54,205 nucleotides of DNA from Thermopetrobacter sp964430935 (GCA_964430935.1 CAYSHK010000064.1:1-54205), one strand, 5' to 3'; shown: positions 34,356 through 44,119, counted from the stretch's first letter. Program-made: numbers and translations. Notes: generated by a model not told the origin, from the sequence alone.

Positions 34356-35687
34356 TCAGAAACGTTCGATGCGGATCATGCGCGGACGGCCGACGCAATG
34401 GCCCTCCCGTTCGATCCGCTCCAGAGCTGCGCGCATGGCGCTTTCCATCGTGTCGTGCGTAATGAGGATGAAGGGCGCGGTCTGTTCCGCGGTCTCGCCA
34501 TCCCGAAGCGGCACGGTGCGGGATATCGCCCTTCCCTTCTGCACGATGCTTTCGATGGAGATGTTCTCGTCCGCGAAGGCCCGCGCCACGGCGGCCACCT
34601 GCCCCGGACGGTCCGGAAGCTCCATGGCCACGTAGTATCCGCCCTCGTGGGCCCGCATGCGTGCCCGCGTGCACTTCTCCAGACGGTCCGACGGAACGCC
34701 CAGTGGCGGCACCGCGTTGCCGCGGGCGATGTCGGCGATGTCGGCCACCACCGCGGAAGCCGTCGGATGGGCGCCGGCTCCGCGACCGGAAAGCATCACG
34801 TCGTCCACGAAGTCGCCCTGCACGACCACCGCGTTGAACACGCCGTTGACCTCGGCGATCGGAGAGCCGACCGGCACCAGCGTCGGATGCACCCTCTGCT
34901 CGATGCCCTCGCCGGTGTCCACGGCCACGCCCAGCAGCTTGATGCGGTAGCCGAGCCCGCGGGCATAGCGGATGTCGTTCAGGGTGATGTTCCCGATCCC
35001 CTCCACGTAGACATCGGCGAAATTGATCTCCGTGCCGAAGGCCAGCGAGGTGAGGATGGAAAGTTTGTGCGCGGCGTCGAATCCGCCGATGTCGAATGTC
35101 GGATCGGCCTCCGCGTAACCCAGCTCCTGCGCCTCCTTCAGCACGTCCTCGAAATCGCGCTCCTCGTCCTCCATCTTGGTGAGGATGTAGTTGCAGGTGC
35201 CGTTGAGAATGCCGAAGACGCGGCGGACGCGGTTCCCCGCCAGCGCCTCGCGCATGGTCTTCACGATGGGAATGCCTCCGGCGACGGCGGCCTCGAAATT
35301 CAGGGCCACGCCGTTCTCCTCGGCCAGCCGGGCGAGCGCCGTGCCGTGATGGGCCAGCAGCGCCTTGTTGGCGGTGACCACGTGATGCCCCGCCCCGAGC
35401 GCGGCCTCCACGGCGGCCTTCGCGGGGCCGTCCTCGCCCCCCATCAGTTCCACCAGGACGTCGATGTCCTCCGAACGCGCCATGGCCACGGGATCGTCGA
35501 ACCACGCGTAGCGGTCCATATCGTGGTCGCCGCGGCGTTTCTTGCGGGAGCGGGCACAGACCGCCACCACCTCGACGGGGCGGCCGCAGCGACGCTCGAG
35601 CAGCCCCTCGTGCGCCCGCAGCAGGTCGAGCACACCCACGCCAACGGTGCCAAGGCCGGCCAGGCCGATCTTCAGCGGTTCGCTCAT
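34356..35687 (-). CDS. hom: Homoserine dehydrogenase
   Basis: NAD(P)H-dependent reduction of aspartate semialdehyde to homoserine for threonine and methionine synthesis. The 443-residue protein has an N-terminal Rossmann fold (IGLAGLGTVGVGVLDLL), the segments GHHVVTANKALLA and FGILNGTCNYILTKM, the catalytic part AEADPTFDIGGFDAAHKLSIL, and a C-terminal ACT domain (DRPGQVAAVARAFADENISIESIVQ) for feedback inhibition by threonine. ATG overlaps the alaC stop by 4 bp. Confidence 0.97.
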   Translation of the reverse strand: MSEPLKIGLAGLGTVGVGVLDLLRAHEGLLERRCGRPVEVVAVCARSRKKRRGDHDMDRYAWFDDPVAMARSEDIDVLVELMGGEDGPAKAAVEAALGAGHHVVTANKALLAHHGTALARLAEENGVALNFEAAVAGGIPIVKTMREALAGNRVRRVFGILNGTCNYILTKMEDEERDFEDVLKEAQELGYAEADPTFDIGGFDAAHKLSILTSLAFGTEINFADVYVEGIGNITLNDIRYARGLGYRIKLLGVAVDTGEGIEQRVHPTLVPVGSPIAEVNGVFNAVVVQGDFVDDVMLSGRGAGAHPTASAVVADIADIARGNAVPPLGVPSDRLEKCTRARMRAHEGGYYVAMELPDRPGQVAAVARAFADENISIESIVQKGRAISRTVPLRDGETAEQTAPFILITHDTMESAMRAALERIEREGHCVGRPRMIRIERF

Positions 35688-36928
35688 GATGCCTGATTCA
35701 CCTCTTTCCGGTCGGACTTCGCGCCCTTATGGGCCGCCTGTCCGTGCTTTTCAAGAAATCTGCGGATGTTGCGGGCCGCCTGCCGGATCCTCTGCTCGTT
35801 TTCCACAAGCGCGATGCGCACGAAACCCTCGCCGTCCTCTCCGAATCCGACGCCGGGGGAGACGGCCACGTGCGCCTCCTCCTGCAACAGCTTCGCGAAC
35901 TCCAGGGAGCCCATGCCGGAACTGCGGAACGGCTCCGGCAGCGGCGCCCAGGCGAACATCGTGGCCGGCGGCGGCGGGATCTCCCAGCCCGCCCTTCCGA
36001 AGGCCTCGACCAGAACGTCGCGGCGCTTGCGGTAGATGCGGCGCGCCTCGTCCACGCAGTCCTGCGGACCGTTGAGCGCCGCGGCGGCCGCGACCTGGAT
36101 CGGGGTGAAGGCGCCGTAGTCGAGATAGGACTTCACCCGCGCCAGCGCCGCGATGAGCCGCTCGTTCCCCACGGCGAAGCCGATGCGCCAGCCGGGCATG
36201 GAATAGGTCTTCGACAGGGAGGTGAACTCCACCGCCACCTCGAAGGCCTCCGGAATCTGCAGGATGGAAGGCGGCGGCGCGTCCGTGAAGTAGATCTCCG
36301 CGTAGGCCAGATCCGACAGCACGATCAGTTCGTGGCGACGCGCGAAGCGCACCACCTCGCGGTAGAAGTCGAGATCCGCGACATAGGCCGTCGGATTGGA
36401 CGGATAGTTGAGCACCACCGCCAGCGGTTTGGGAACGGAATGGTTCACCGCGCGGTACAGCGCCTCGAAGAAGGCGTCTCCCGGCTCCGCCGGCACCTGC
36501 CGGATGGTTCCCCCGGCGATGAGAAAGCCGAAGGCGTGGATCGGATATGTGGGATTGGGCGCCAGGATGACGTCGCCGGGCGCGGTGATGGCCTGCGCCA
36601 TGTTGGCGAACCCCTCCTTGGAGCCCAACGTCGCCACCACCTGCGTCTCCGGATCGAGCCGCACGCCGAAACGGCGCTCGTAGTAACCGGCCTGGGCCCT
36701 GCGGAGTCCCGGAATGCCCCGCGAGGCGGAATAGCGGTTCGTGCGGGGCTTGCCCACCGTTTCGATCAGCTTGGCGTTGATGTGCTCCGGCGTCGGCAGA
36801 TCCGGATTGCCCATCCCGAGATCTATGATGTCCGCCCCCTTCGCCCTCAGGGCGGCCTTCTGCCGGTTCACCTGCTCGAACACGTAGGGGGGAAGGCGTT
36901 TGATGCGGTAGAATTCGTCGCTGTCCAT
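35684..36928 (-). CDS. alaC: Alanine/glutamate-pyruvate aminotransferase (AlaC type)
   Basis: PLP-dependent class I/II aminotransferase, 414 residues. Starts FYRIKRLPPYVFEQVN, typical of AlaC/YfdZ proteins encoded upstream of hom. Visible are DLGMGNPDLPTPEHI, NRYSASRGIPGLR, LNYPSNPTAYVADLDFY, SDLAYAEIYF and the PLP-lysine motif SLSKTYSMPGWRIGF. LL-diaminopimelate aminotransferase is closely related, but the hom-linked context favours AlaC. It heads the alaC-hom-glpX operon. Confidence 0.92.
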   Translation of the reverse strand: MDSDEFYRIKRLPPYVFEQVNRQKAALRAKGADIIDLGMGNPDLPTPEHINAKLIETVGKPRTNRYSASRGIPGLRRAQAGYYERRFGVRLDPETQVVATLGSKEGFANMAQAITAPGDVILAPNPTYPIHAFGFLIAGGTIRQVPAEPGDAFFEALYRAVNHSVPKPLAVVLNYPSNPTAYVADLDFYREVVRFARRHELIVLSDLAYAEIYFTDAPPPSILQIPEAFEVAVEFTSLSKTYSMPGWRIGFAVGNERLIAALARVKSYLDYGAFTPIQVAAAAALNGPQDCVDEARRIYRKRRDVLVEAFGRAGWEIPPPPATMFAWAPLPEPFRSSGMGSLEFAKLLQEEAHVAVSPGVGFGEDGEGFVRIALVENEQRIRQAARNIRRFLEKHGQAAHKGAKSDRKEVNQAS

Positions 36929-37188
36929 GTCGGTTCCCGGATACGAAACGGTGGATCGGGTGCTCCCTATCTATCACCGAACCCGCCTCGAGGGAAACCG
37001 CCAATCGCGCACGCCTCCCCTCCGGGCGCGCGCCCGTCCGGCATTCCGGAAAGCGGGATCCGTGGACCACATGGCGGCAATCGTCGGGACCAGCCTTCCT
37101 CTTCATGGAATGGCCGATTGACACTTTCCCGCTGGACCGACCACCCTTCCCGCCATGCAGGATGCACGTTCATGATATGGAGCAATCG

Positions 37189-38373
37189 ATGTCCACACCA
37201 CACCACCGGGGCCGCCGGACCATGCTCGCCCATGCCACAAGGGCCTTTTCGGAGCACGGCATCGTCAATCCGCCCGTCTACCACGCCTCGACGATCCTGG
37301 CCGGAACCCTGGAGGACTACGAGAGCGGATCGGGGGGATATCCGTATGGAAGATACGGCACACCGACCACCCGCGCGCTGGAGAGCATGATCGCGAAGGT
37401 GGAGGGCGGCCACCGGACGTTCCTGACCCCTTCCGGGCTGGCCGCCATCTCCACCCTGCTTCTGGCCATGACGGAAAGGGGGGCGCACGTGCTCCTTTCC
37501 GATTCCGTCTACGGCCCCACGCGCCGCGCCGCCGACCGTCTTCTCGGACGCTACGGCGTCGAGGCGGAGTATTTCGATCCCCGCATCCGTCCGGATGAGC
37601 TGGAGGCGCGCATCCGCCCGGAGACCGCCCTCGTCTTCCTGGAATCCCCCGGCTCTCTCACCATGGAGGTCCAGGACGTGCCCGCGCTCGCCCGCGCGGC
37701 ACACGGCAGGGGCGTTCCCGTCGCCATCGACAACACCTGGTCCGCGGGATGGTATTTCGACGCCTTCGCGGCGGGCTGCGACATCTCCATCCAGGCCGCG
37801 ACGAAGTACTACGCCGGTCATTCCGACGTCCTCATGGGCTCCATCACGGTCACGGAAGAGATGGAGGAACGCATCCGCGAGACGCACAAGGACCTCGGCC
37901 AATGCGTGGGGCCGGACGACGCCTATCTCGTCCTGCGCGGCATGCGCACCCTGGACGTCCGGATGGCGCGGCACATGGAGAACGCGCTTGCCGTGGCCGC
38001 CTGGCTCCGGGACAGGCCGGAGGTGGAGGCGGTGCTGTATCCCGCCCTGCCCGGCGCTCCCGACCACGATCTCTGGAAGCGCGATTTCTCCGGGGCCTGC
38101 GGATTGTTCTCCTTCGTTCTTCAACCGGTTTCCGAGGAGGCTCTGCATGCCTTCGTGAATTCGCTGGAGCTGTTCGGCATCGGTGCCTCCTGGGGCGGAT
38201 ACGAAAGTCTGGTCCTGCGGTTCGACCCGCGCGCCCCGGGTGCCCGCACCGCCATGGAATGGCCACATGAAGGGCCTTCCCTCCGCCTGCACATCGGGCT
38301 GGAGGATTCCGACGATCTCATCGCCGACCTTTCAGCCGCCTTCGAAAGGATGAAGGAGGTCCGAGAGCCATGA
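37189..38373 (+). CDS. metC: Cystathionine beta-lyase (Cys/Met metabolism PLP enzyme)
   Basis: Predicted 394-residue PLP enzyme of the trans-sulfuration family that cleaves cystathionine to homocysteine. Hallmarks: NPPVYHASTILAGT, YGRYGTPTTRALESMIAKVEGG, a PSGLAAISTLLLA phosphate-binding region, SVYGPTRRAADRLL, ESPGSLTMEVQDVPALA, and the PLP-lysine segment SIQAATKYYAGHSDVLMG. SWGGYESL near the C-terminus is typical of alphaproteobacterial MetC. The start at 37189 follows GGAG; in-frame ATGs at 37177 and 37105 lack as good a signal. creA follows with a 4-bp overlap. Confidence 0.92.
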   Translation: MSTPHHRGRRTMLAHATRAFSEHGIVNPPVYHASTILAGTLEDYESGSGGYPYGRYGTPTTRALESMIAKVEGGHRTFLTPSGLAAISTLLLAMTERGAHVLLSDSVYGPTRRAADRLLGRYGVEAEYFDPRIRPDELEARIRPETALVFLESPGSLTMEVQDVPALARAAHGRGVPVAIDNTWSAGWYFDAFAAGCDISIQAATKYYAGHSDVLMGSITVTEEMEERIRETHKDLGQCVGPDDAYLVLRGMRTLDVRMARHMENALAVAAWLRDRPEVEAVLYPALPGAPDHDLWKRDFSGACGLFSFVLQPVSEEALHAFVNSLELFGIGASWGGYESLVLRFDPRAPGARTAMEWPHEGPSLRLHIGLEDSDDLIADLSAAFERMKEVREP

Positions 38374-38906
38374 AGCGATTCATTTCCCCCATGGTCGCGG
38401 CCGGCGCCATGCTGGCCGCCATCCTGCACCCGGCGTCCGGAGTGCCGGCTATGGCGGCGGACGACGGGGAGCCGGAGATGATCTTCAAGAAACGTACCGT
38501 GTTCCGGCTTCTGTCCCCGGACGCCTACATCCGCGTCTACGCCATCGACGATCCGCTCGTGGAGGGCGTGGCATGCCATTTCGCCGCTCCCGAGATCGGC
38601 GGCTGGAAGGGCTGGGCGGGACTGGCGGAGGAACGCTCCGACGTCTCCCTGGCCTGCCGCCAGATCGGCCCCATCCGTTTCCGGGAGAAATTCGAACAGG
38701 GCGACGACATGTATCGCGAGCGCCGGTCGCTCTTCTTCAAGAAACTGCACATCGTGCGCGGCTGCGACCCGAAACGCAACGTGCTGGTCTATCTGACCTA
38801 CACCGACAAGCTGATCGAGGGCAGTCCGAAGAACTCCGTGTCCACGGTGCCCATCATGCCCTGGGGGAACGAACCCGCGCCACGCTGCGCGGATTTCCTG
38901 AAGTGA
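38370..38906 (+). CDS. creA: CreA family periplasmic protein
   Basis: A 178-residue exported protein with a signal peptide (hydrophobic residues 6-30, likely cleavage after AMA) and the CreA core: YIRVYAIDDPLVEGVACHFA, GGWKGWAGLAEERSDVSLACRQIGPI, LFFKKLHIVRGCDPKRNVLVYLTYTDKLIEGSPKNS. Four Cys could form two disulfides. CreA has no established biochemical function. ATG overlaps the metC stop (ATGA), suggesting coupling to it. Confidence 0.93.
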   Translation: MKRFISPMVAAGAMLAAILHPASGVPAMAADDGEPEMIFKKRTVFRLLSPDAYIRVYAIDDPLVEGVACHFAAPEIGGWKGWAGLAEERSDVSLACRQIGPIRFREKFEQGDDMYRERRSLFFKKLHIVRGCDPKRNVLVYLTYTDKLIEGSPKNSVSTVPIMPWGNEPAPRCADFLK

Positions 38907-38976
38907 CGGGCCGGCGGCCCGGCGAACGGCCGCACGAAACCGCCGCGTCACGCTCCGGCAACACGGTTCGACGCAA

Positions 38977-39007
38977 AAAGGCCCCGCACTGCGCGTGCGG
39001 GGCCTTT
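38977..39007. terminator. Bidirectional terminator between creA and rplQ
   Basis: A 13-bp stem, AAAGGCCCCGCAC paired with GTGCGGGGCCTTT, and a 5-nt loop. A-rich sequence on the 5' side and T-rich on the 3' side give a U-tract in both directions, ideal for the convergent creA and rplQ transcripts. Confidence 0.88.
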
Positions 39008-39036
39008 CCGATCTCCATGTCGCCGATGGAGAAAGC

Positions 39037-39486
39037 TCACTCCGTGGCTTCGACCACTTCCTCGCCTTCCTCGGCGGCCGTACGGGCGCGATCCTCGGCG
39101 CCCCTGGCCTCCGGATCCCTGTCCACCAGCTCGATGACCGCCATCGGCGCATTGTCGCCATAGCGGAAGCCGGCCTTGAGAACGCGGGTATAGCCGCCGT
39201 TCCGGTCCGCGTAGCGCGGGGCCAGCACGTCGAACAGCTTCTTCGCCTCGGCCTCCTTGCCCTGCAGACGGGCGATGGCCAGACGGTAGTAGTGCAGACG
39301 GTTGCCCTGCTGCCCCTTCTTGCCGAGCGTGATCAGCTTGTCCACGATGCCACGCAGCTCCTTGGCCTTGGGCAGCGTGGTCACGATCTGCTCGTGCTTG
39401 ATGAGAGCGGCGGCCATGTTGGCGAACATGGCCTTGCGGTGTTCATGGGTGCGGTTCAGCTTCCGGCCCTTGTTCCTGTGACGCAT
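39037..39486 (-). CDS. rplQ: 50S ribosomal protein L17
   Basis: Ribosomal protein at the peptide exit-tunnel rim, 149 residues. MRHRNKGRKLNRTHEHRKAM and KHEQIVTTLPKAKELRGIVDKLITLGKKG are diagnostic. The C-terminus carries an acidic tail (EEGEEVVEATE) beyond the conserved core, as in many alphaproteobacteria. The start at 39486 removes an upstream non-conserved stretch. Last gene of the alpha operon, 133 bp after rpoA, ending at the convergent terminator. Confidence 0.98.
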   Translation of the reverse strand: MRHRNKGRKLNRTHEHRKAMFANMAAALIKHEQIVTTLPKAKELRGIVDKLITLGKKGQQGNRLHYYRLAIARLQGKEAEAKKLFDVLAPRYADRNGGYTRVLKAGFRYGDNAPMAVIELVDRDPEARGAEDRARTAAEEGEEVVEATE

Positions 39487-39619
39487 CGTTCCAAACTCCT
39501 GGATCTTTTCGTCCCGGGCCGGCTTGCCGCGCGCCCGGGAAAGGCGCAATCTCTCGAATTCCTGAGCCCCGCCGCGGCCTTTCGAACGGAAGACGCGCGG
39601 ACGGGCCCGCCACTCGGCA

Positions 39620-40645
39620 TCAGTAGTTGCTGTCGTACTTCTTCGCCAGCTCCTCGATGTTCTCCGGCGGCCAGTTCGGCACTTCCATACCGAGGTGCAG
39701 GCCCATCTGCGCCAGCACCTCCTTGATCTCGTTCAGCGACTTGCGGCCGAAGTTCGGTGTACGAAGCATCTCCGCCTCCGTCTTCTGGATGAGGTCGCCG
39801 ATGTACACGATGTTGTCGTTCTTCAGACAGTTGGCGGAGCGCACGGAAAGCTCCAGCTCGTCCACCTTCTTCAGCAGCGCCGCATTGAACTCCAGCTCCG
39901 GCTTCTCCTCCTCGACCACCTGCTGCGCGGGCTCCTCGAAGTTGATGAAGATCTGGAACTGGTCCTGAAGGATCCGCGCGGCATACGCCACGGCGTCCTC
40001 GGGGGACACGGACCCGTCGGTCTCGACCGTCAGCGTCAGCTTGTCGTAGTCGAGAACCTGGCCCTCGCGGGTGTTCTCCACCTTGTAGGAGACGCGCTTC
40101 ACCGGCGAGTAGAGGGAGTCCACGAAGATGACGCCGATCGGGGCGTCCTCCGTGCGGTTGCGGTCGGCCGGCACGTAGCCCTTGCCGGTGTCGATCGTCA
40201 GCTCCATGCGGATCTCGACGCCCTCGTCGAGGGTGCAGATCACGTGATCCTTGTTCAGGACCTCGACGTCGGCCGTCTCCTCGATATCACCGGCGGTGAC
40301 GACGGCGGGGCCCACCTTCTTCAGGGTCACGCGCTTCGGCCCCTCGGAATGCATGCGGAAGGCGATCTCCTTCACGTTCAGGACGATGTCGGTCACGTCC
40401 TCGCGCACGCCTGCGATGGAGGAGAACTCGTGCAGGACGCCATCGATCTGGATGGCGGTCACCGCGGCCCCCTGCAGCGAGGAAAGCAGCACCCGGCGCA
40501 GCGCGTTGCCGAGCGTCATGCCGAAGCCGCGCTCCAGAGGCTCCGCCACGATGGTGGCCTTCTTCTCCGGATCGCGCCCCGGAATCACCTCCAGCTTCGT
40601 CGGCTTGATGAGTTCCTGCCAGTTCTTCTGATTGACCTGCTGCAT
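39620..40645 (-). CDS. rpoA: DNA-directed RNA polymerase subunit alpha
   Basis: Alpha subunit that nucleates RNA polymerase assembly and contacts UP elements and activators. The 341-residue protein has the alpha-NTD (ATIVAEPLERGFGMTLGNALRRVLLSSLQGAAVTA) and the alpha-CTD (LELSVRSANCLKNDNIVYIGDLIQKTEAEMLRTPNFGRKSLNEI). ATG 40645 gives MQQVNQKNWQELIKPTKLEV, the standard alphaproteobacterial start; a longer frame to 40765 is not conserved. Confidence 0.98.
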   Translation of the reverse strand: MQQVNQKNWQELIKPTKLEVIPGRDPEKKATIVAEPLERGFGMTLGNALRRVLLSSLQGAAVTAIQIDGVLHEFSSIAGVREDVTDIVLNVKEIAFRMHSEGPKRVTLKKVGPAVVTAGDIEETADVEVLNKDHVICTLDEGVEIRMELTIDTGKGYVPADRNRTEDAPIGVIFVDSLYSPVKRVSYKVENTREGQVLDYDKLTLTVETDGSVSPEDAVAYAARILQDQFQIFINFEEPAQQVVEEEKPELEFNAALLKKVDELELSVRSANCLKNDNIVYIGDLIQKTEAEMLRTPNFGRKSLNEIKEVLAQMGLHLGMEVPNWPPENIEELAKKYDSNY

Positions 40646-40791
40646 TTTCGTAGCGTCCTGAATGGGATGCCCCCGTGCGTTCGGGGAGATCTTCTGTGTG
40701 GTTCCTGCATCGCGGCGGAGATGCGAGCATCCCGCGCGACGGACGAAGCCCCCGGCGGCCAGCACGGCGCCGGAGGGACACCCTTGATCCG

Positions 40792-41181
40792 TCAGACCCG
40801 ACGACGCTTCCGCGGACGGGTTCCGTTGTGGGGGATCGGCGTCACGTCGCGGATGGCCGTGATCTGGAGACCGGCGGCCTGAAGCGCGCGCAGCGCCGAT
40901 TCACGCCCCGAACCCGGACCGGCGACCTCGACCTCGATGGTCTTCATGCCGTGCTCCATGGCCGCCTTCGCGGCATCCTCCGCGGCCAGCTGGGCGGCAT
41001 AGGGCGTGCTCTTGCGCGACCCCTTGAAGCCCATCTTGCCGGCGGAGGACCAGCTGATGGTGTTGCCCTGGACGTCGGTGATGGTGATCATCGTGTTGTT
41101 GAACGTCGCGTTGACGTGCGCAATTCCGGTCGTGACGTTCTTGCGCTCTCTGCGACGGACGCGCGTGGTATCCCTTGCCAT
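40792..41181 (-). CDS. rpsK: 30S ribosomal protein S11
   Basis: Ribosomal platform protein of 129 residues. Diagnostic segments are GIAHVNATFNNTMITITD, GNTISWSSAGKMGFKGSRKSTPYAAQ and the basic end IRDVTPIPHNGTRPRKRRRV. The start at 41181 (MARDTTRVRRRERKN) is the family start. It follows rpsM by 111 bp and precedes rpoA by 146 bp. rpsD is not between them, as is common in alphaproteobacteria. Confidence 0.98.
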   Translation of the reverse strand: MARDTTRVRRRERKNVTTGIAHVNATFNNTMITITDVQGNTISWSSAGKMGFKGSRKSTPYAAQLAAEDAAKAAMEHGMKTIEVEVAGPGSGRESALRALQAAGLQITAIRDVTPIPHNGTRPRKRRRV

Positions 41182-41292
41182 GGATTGCCTGTTCCCTTGC
41201 CTGTAAGACCCGGAGGGGAAACGCCCCTCTCCGCCCTGCATCCGAGTTGCGGACCCCGCCCCGCCTCACGCGGCGGCGGAACTCCGCCGAAA

Positions 41293-41661
<369 letters not shown>

Positions 41662-41846
41662 TTCCTTGCCTCATCAATCTGCGAACGTGTTCCCATGCGG
41701 AACGACGTTCTTGGTTGTTCTCCTGTGCCGGCGCCAGAAACCCCGGATGCATCCCTCAAACGGGCAAAGGCCTCCTGCATGGCCCCGCCTTGCCGGGCAA
41801 GAGCTCCTTGCAGAAAGCCTGACATCTGAACGCCTTCGGAAAGCAT

Positions 41847-41875
41847 CTCTTAGGACGCCCTTCCGATTCCGTCAA
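41847..41875 (-). promoter_or_regulatory. Candidate promoter for rpsM-rpsK-rpoA-rplQ
   Basis: TTGACG (41875-41870, 5 of 6 to consensus) and TAAGAG (41852-41847, 3 of 6) on the minus strand with a 17-bp spacer. The leader to rpsM would be about 180 nt. The -10 element is weak. Confidence 0.45.
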
Positions 41876-41918
41876 GCGGCAAATGCGCCTCTTGCGGCCG
41901 CCTTCAGATGGCCGTGCG

Positions 41919-41948
41919 CCGGAAGGCGCCCCACCGGACGCCTTCCGG
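41919..41948 (-). terminator. Hairpin after adk
   Basis: Perfect 10-bp stem CCGGAAGGCG / CGCCTTCCGG with a 10-nt loop, starting 15 bp past the adk stop. There is no T-tract on the minus strand, so it may only attenuate or protect the mRNA 3' end. Confidence 0.5.
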
Positions 41949-41962
41949 ACACGCCCGGGAAA

Positions 41963-42622
41963 TCAGGCGATGGAGTCCAGCACCTCCTCGATCTGCTTCG
42001 TCACGTCGTCGATGGCGGCCATGCCATCCACCTTCTTCACGATGCCCGCCTTCTCGTAGTAGGCGATCAGCGGGGACGTCTGTTCATGGTAGGCCGCGAG
42101 GCGCGAACGCACCGTCTCCTCGTTGTCGTCGGCGCGGCGGGTGAACTCGGTGGAGCCGCACTCGTCGCAGACGCCTTCGACCTTCGGCCTCTCGAACTTC
42201 TCGTGGTAGCCCTTGCCGCACTTGGCGCAGGTGTAGCGGCCGGTGATGCGCTCCACGAGCGCCTCGTCGTCCACGTCCAGCACCACCACGGCGTCCAGCT
42301 TCATGCCCTTGGAGGCAAGCATCTTGTCCAGCTCCTCGGCCTGGGCGACGGTGCGCGGAAAGCCGTCGAAGATCACGCCCGGGGCGTTCTTCACGTCGTC
42401 CTCGTCCAGCCGGTCGGAAATGATGTTGATGACGATCTCGTCGGAGACCAGCTCGCCCTTCTCCATCACCTCCTTGGCCTTCTTGCCGTATTCGGTGCCG
42501 GCGGCCACGGCCGCGCGGAGCATGTCGCCGGTGGACAGCTGGATCAGGCCGCGGCTCTTCTCGAGGCGCTTCGCCTGGGTGCCCTTGCCCGCGCCGGGCG
42601 GGCCGAACAGAATGATGTTCAT
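41963..42622 (-). CDS. adk: Adenylate kinase
   Basis: Interconverts ATP + AMP and 2 ADP. The 219-residue long-form enzyme has P-loop GPPGAGKGTQAKRL, the FDGFPRTVAQAEEL signature, and a LID domain with four cysteines (CAKC and CDEC pairs) that should bind a structural zinc, a feature not present in E. coli Adk. ATG at 42622 overlaps the secY stop by 4 bp. Confidence 0.97.
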   Translation of the reverse strand: MNIILFGPPGAGKGTQAKRLEKSRGLIQLSTGDMLRAAVAAGTEYGKKAKEVMEKGELVSDEIVINIISDRLDEDDVKNAPGVIFDGFPRTVAQAEELDKMLASKGMKLDAVVVLDVDDEALVERITGRYTCAKCGKGYHEKFERPKVEGVCDECGSTEFTRRADDNEETVRSRLAAYHEQTSPLIAYYEKAGIVKKVDGMAAIDDVTKQIEEVLDSIA

Positions 42623-43956
42623 GTCTTTTTCCTCTTCCCTCTAAGTCTCGACTTCTTGACCAGACCCTCGTACTGCTGCGCCAGCAGATGCCCCTGGATC
42701 TGGGCGACGGTATCCATGGTCACGCTCACCACGATCAGAAGCGAAGTGCCGCCGAAGTAGAACGGCACGCCGAGATACGTGGTCAGGAGCTCCGGAAGCA
42801 GGCAGACGACGGTGAGATACAGCGCGCCGACGAAGGTGATGCGCGTCAGAACGTAGTCGATGTACTCCGCCGTCTTCTCGCCGGGCCTGATGCCGGGAAT
42901 GAAACCGCCGTACTTCTTTAGGTTGTCCGCCACGTCCTTCGGGTCGAACATGATCGCCGTATAGAAGAACGCGAAGAAAATGATCAATGCGGCATAGAGC
43001 ACCAGGAACAGCGGCTGGCCGCGTCCGAGAAGCGCGGTGATGTAGGTCAGCCATTCCGGCCCCTGCCCCTGCATGAAGTTGGCGACCGTGATCGGCAGCA
43101 GAAGCAGGGATGAGGCGAAGATCGGCGGAATCACGCCCGCTGTGTTCAGCTTCAGCGGAAGGTGCGAGGTCTGCCCCTGATAGAGCTTGTTGCCCTGCTG
43201 GCGCTTCGGATACTGGATGAGGATCCGCCGCTGCGCACGCTCCATGAAGACAATGAAGGCGATCACCACCAGCGCCATGACGATGATGCCGATGATGGTG
43301 AACGTGGACAGCTGTCCCGTGCGGCCCAGTTCGAACATCTGGGCCAGCGCGGCGGGAAGGCCCGCGACGATGCCGGCGAAGATGATCAGCGAGATGCCGT
43401 TGCCGACGCCGCGCTGCGTGATCTGCTCGCCTAGCCACATGAGGAAGACGGTTCCGCCGGTCAGGGTCACCACCGTGGAGAAACGGAAGAACCAGCCGGG
43501 ATCCGTCACCACGTTGCCCTGCGCCTCGAGGCCGACCGCGATGCCGTACGCCTGCAGCGCCGCCAGGACGACCGTGCCGTAGCGGGTGTACTGGTTGATC
43601 TTCTTCCTGCCCTGCTCGCCTTCCTTCTTGAGCTGTTCGAGATGCGGCGAGACCGTCGTCATCAGCTGGATGATGATGGAGGCCGAGATGTAGGGCATGA
43701 TGTTCAGGGCGAAGATGGCCATGCGGCCGAGCGCGCCGCCGGAAAGGCCGTTCACCCAGCCGAGGATGCCCGAGGACTGCTGCTGCACGAGCCGGGAAAG
43801 TTCCAGCGCGTCGATGCCGGGGATCGGAATGTAGGTGCCGAGACGGTAGACGATCAGGGCGGCCAGCGTGAACCAGATGCGTTTCTTGAGTTCTTCCGCC
43901 TTGGCCAGCGCCGAGAAGTTGATGTTGGCTGCCAGTTGTTCCGCTGCCGATGCCAT
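42619..43956 (-). CDS. secY: Protein translocase subunit SecY
   Basis: Channel subunit of the Sec translocon, 445 residues with ten membrane segments. Typical features are FTLAALIVYRLGTYIPIPGID, GGALGRMAIFALNIMPYISASIIIQLM (plug and lateral gate), GVGNGISLIIFAGIVAGLP, and FIPGIRPGEKTAEYIDYVL. It is at the usual site after rplO, but a 194-bp gap with a hairpin (44120-44140) separates them. Confidence 0.98.
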   Translation of the reverse strand: MASAAEQLAANINFSALAKAEELKKRIWFTLAALIVYRLGTYIPIPGIDALELSRLVQQQSSGILGWVNGLSGGALGRMAIFALNIMPYISASIIIQLMTTVSPHLEQLKKEGEQGRKKINQYTRYGTVVLAALQAYGIAVGLEAQGNVVTDPGWFFRFSTVVTLTGGTVFLMWLGEQITQRGVGNGISLIIFAGIVAGLPAALAQMFELGRTGQLSTFTIIGIIVMALVVIAFIVFMERAQRRILIQYPKRQQGNKLYQGQTSHLPLKLNTAGVIPPIFASSLLLLPITVANFMQGQGPEWLTYITALLGRGQPLFLVLYAALIIFFAFFYTAIMFDPKDVADNLKKYGGFIPGIRPGEKTAEYIDYVLTRITFVGALYLTVVCLLPELLTTYLGVPFYFGGTSLLIVVSVTMDTVAQIQGHLLAQQYEGLVKKSRLRGKRKKT

Positions 43957-44119
43957 GGGTAGTCCTGCCCTGTCTGTCCGGGGCCGGCGGCCCCTGCCTG
44001 AGCATCAGGAAGACCTGGGGTCTCTCCGGATGCCGCCATCGCGGCTCACATGCATTCCGGCCATGCGTGGGACAGCATTGTGGCCGAAATGCGCTTCGCG
44101 TTCGAGCATCAGCGGGAAT

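Larger units (their letters stand above)
41662..41962. other. 301-bp gap between adk and rpsM
   Basis: No CDS supported; rpmJ (L36), which sits here in many bacteria, is absent. It contains a hairpin just after adk (41919-41948) and a promoter candidate (41847-41875), so the alpha operon probably has its own start here. Confidence 0.65.

Noticed and set aside
33348..35696. 782-residue plus-strand ORF opposite glpX and hom
   Set aside because: Shadow frame; both minus-strand proteins have full family motifs.
36929..37188. Possible SAM-type riboswitch before metC, prompted by a perfect TTGACA near 37116
   Set aside because: No -10 at a suitable distance and no recognisable SAM riboswitch core; not supported.
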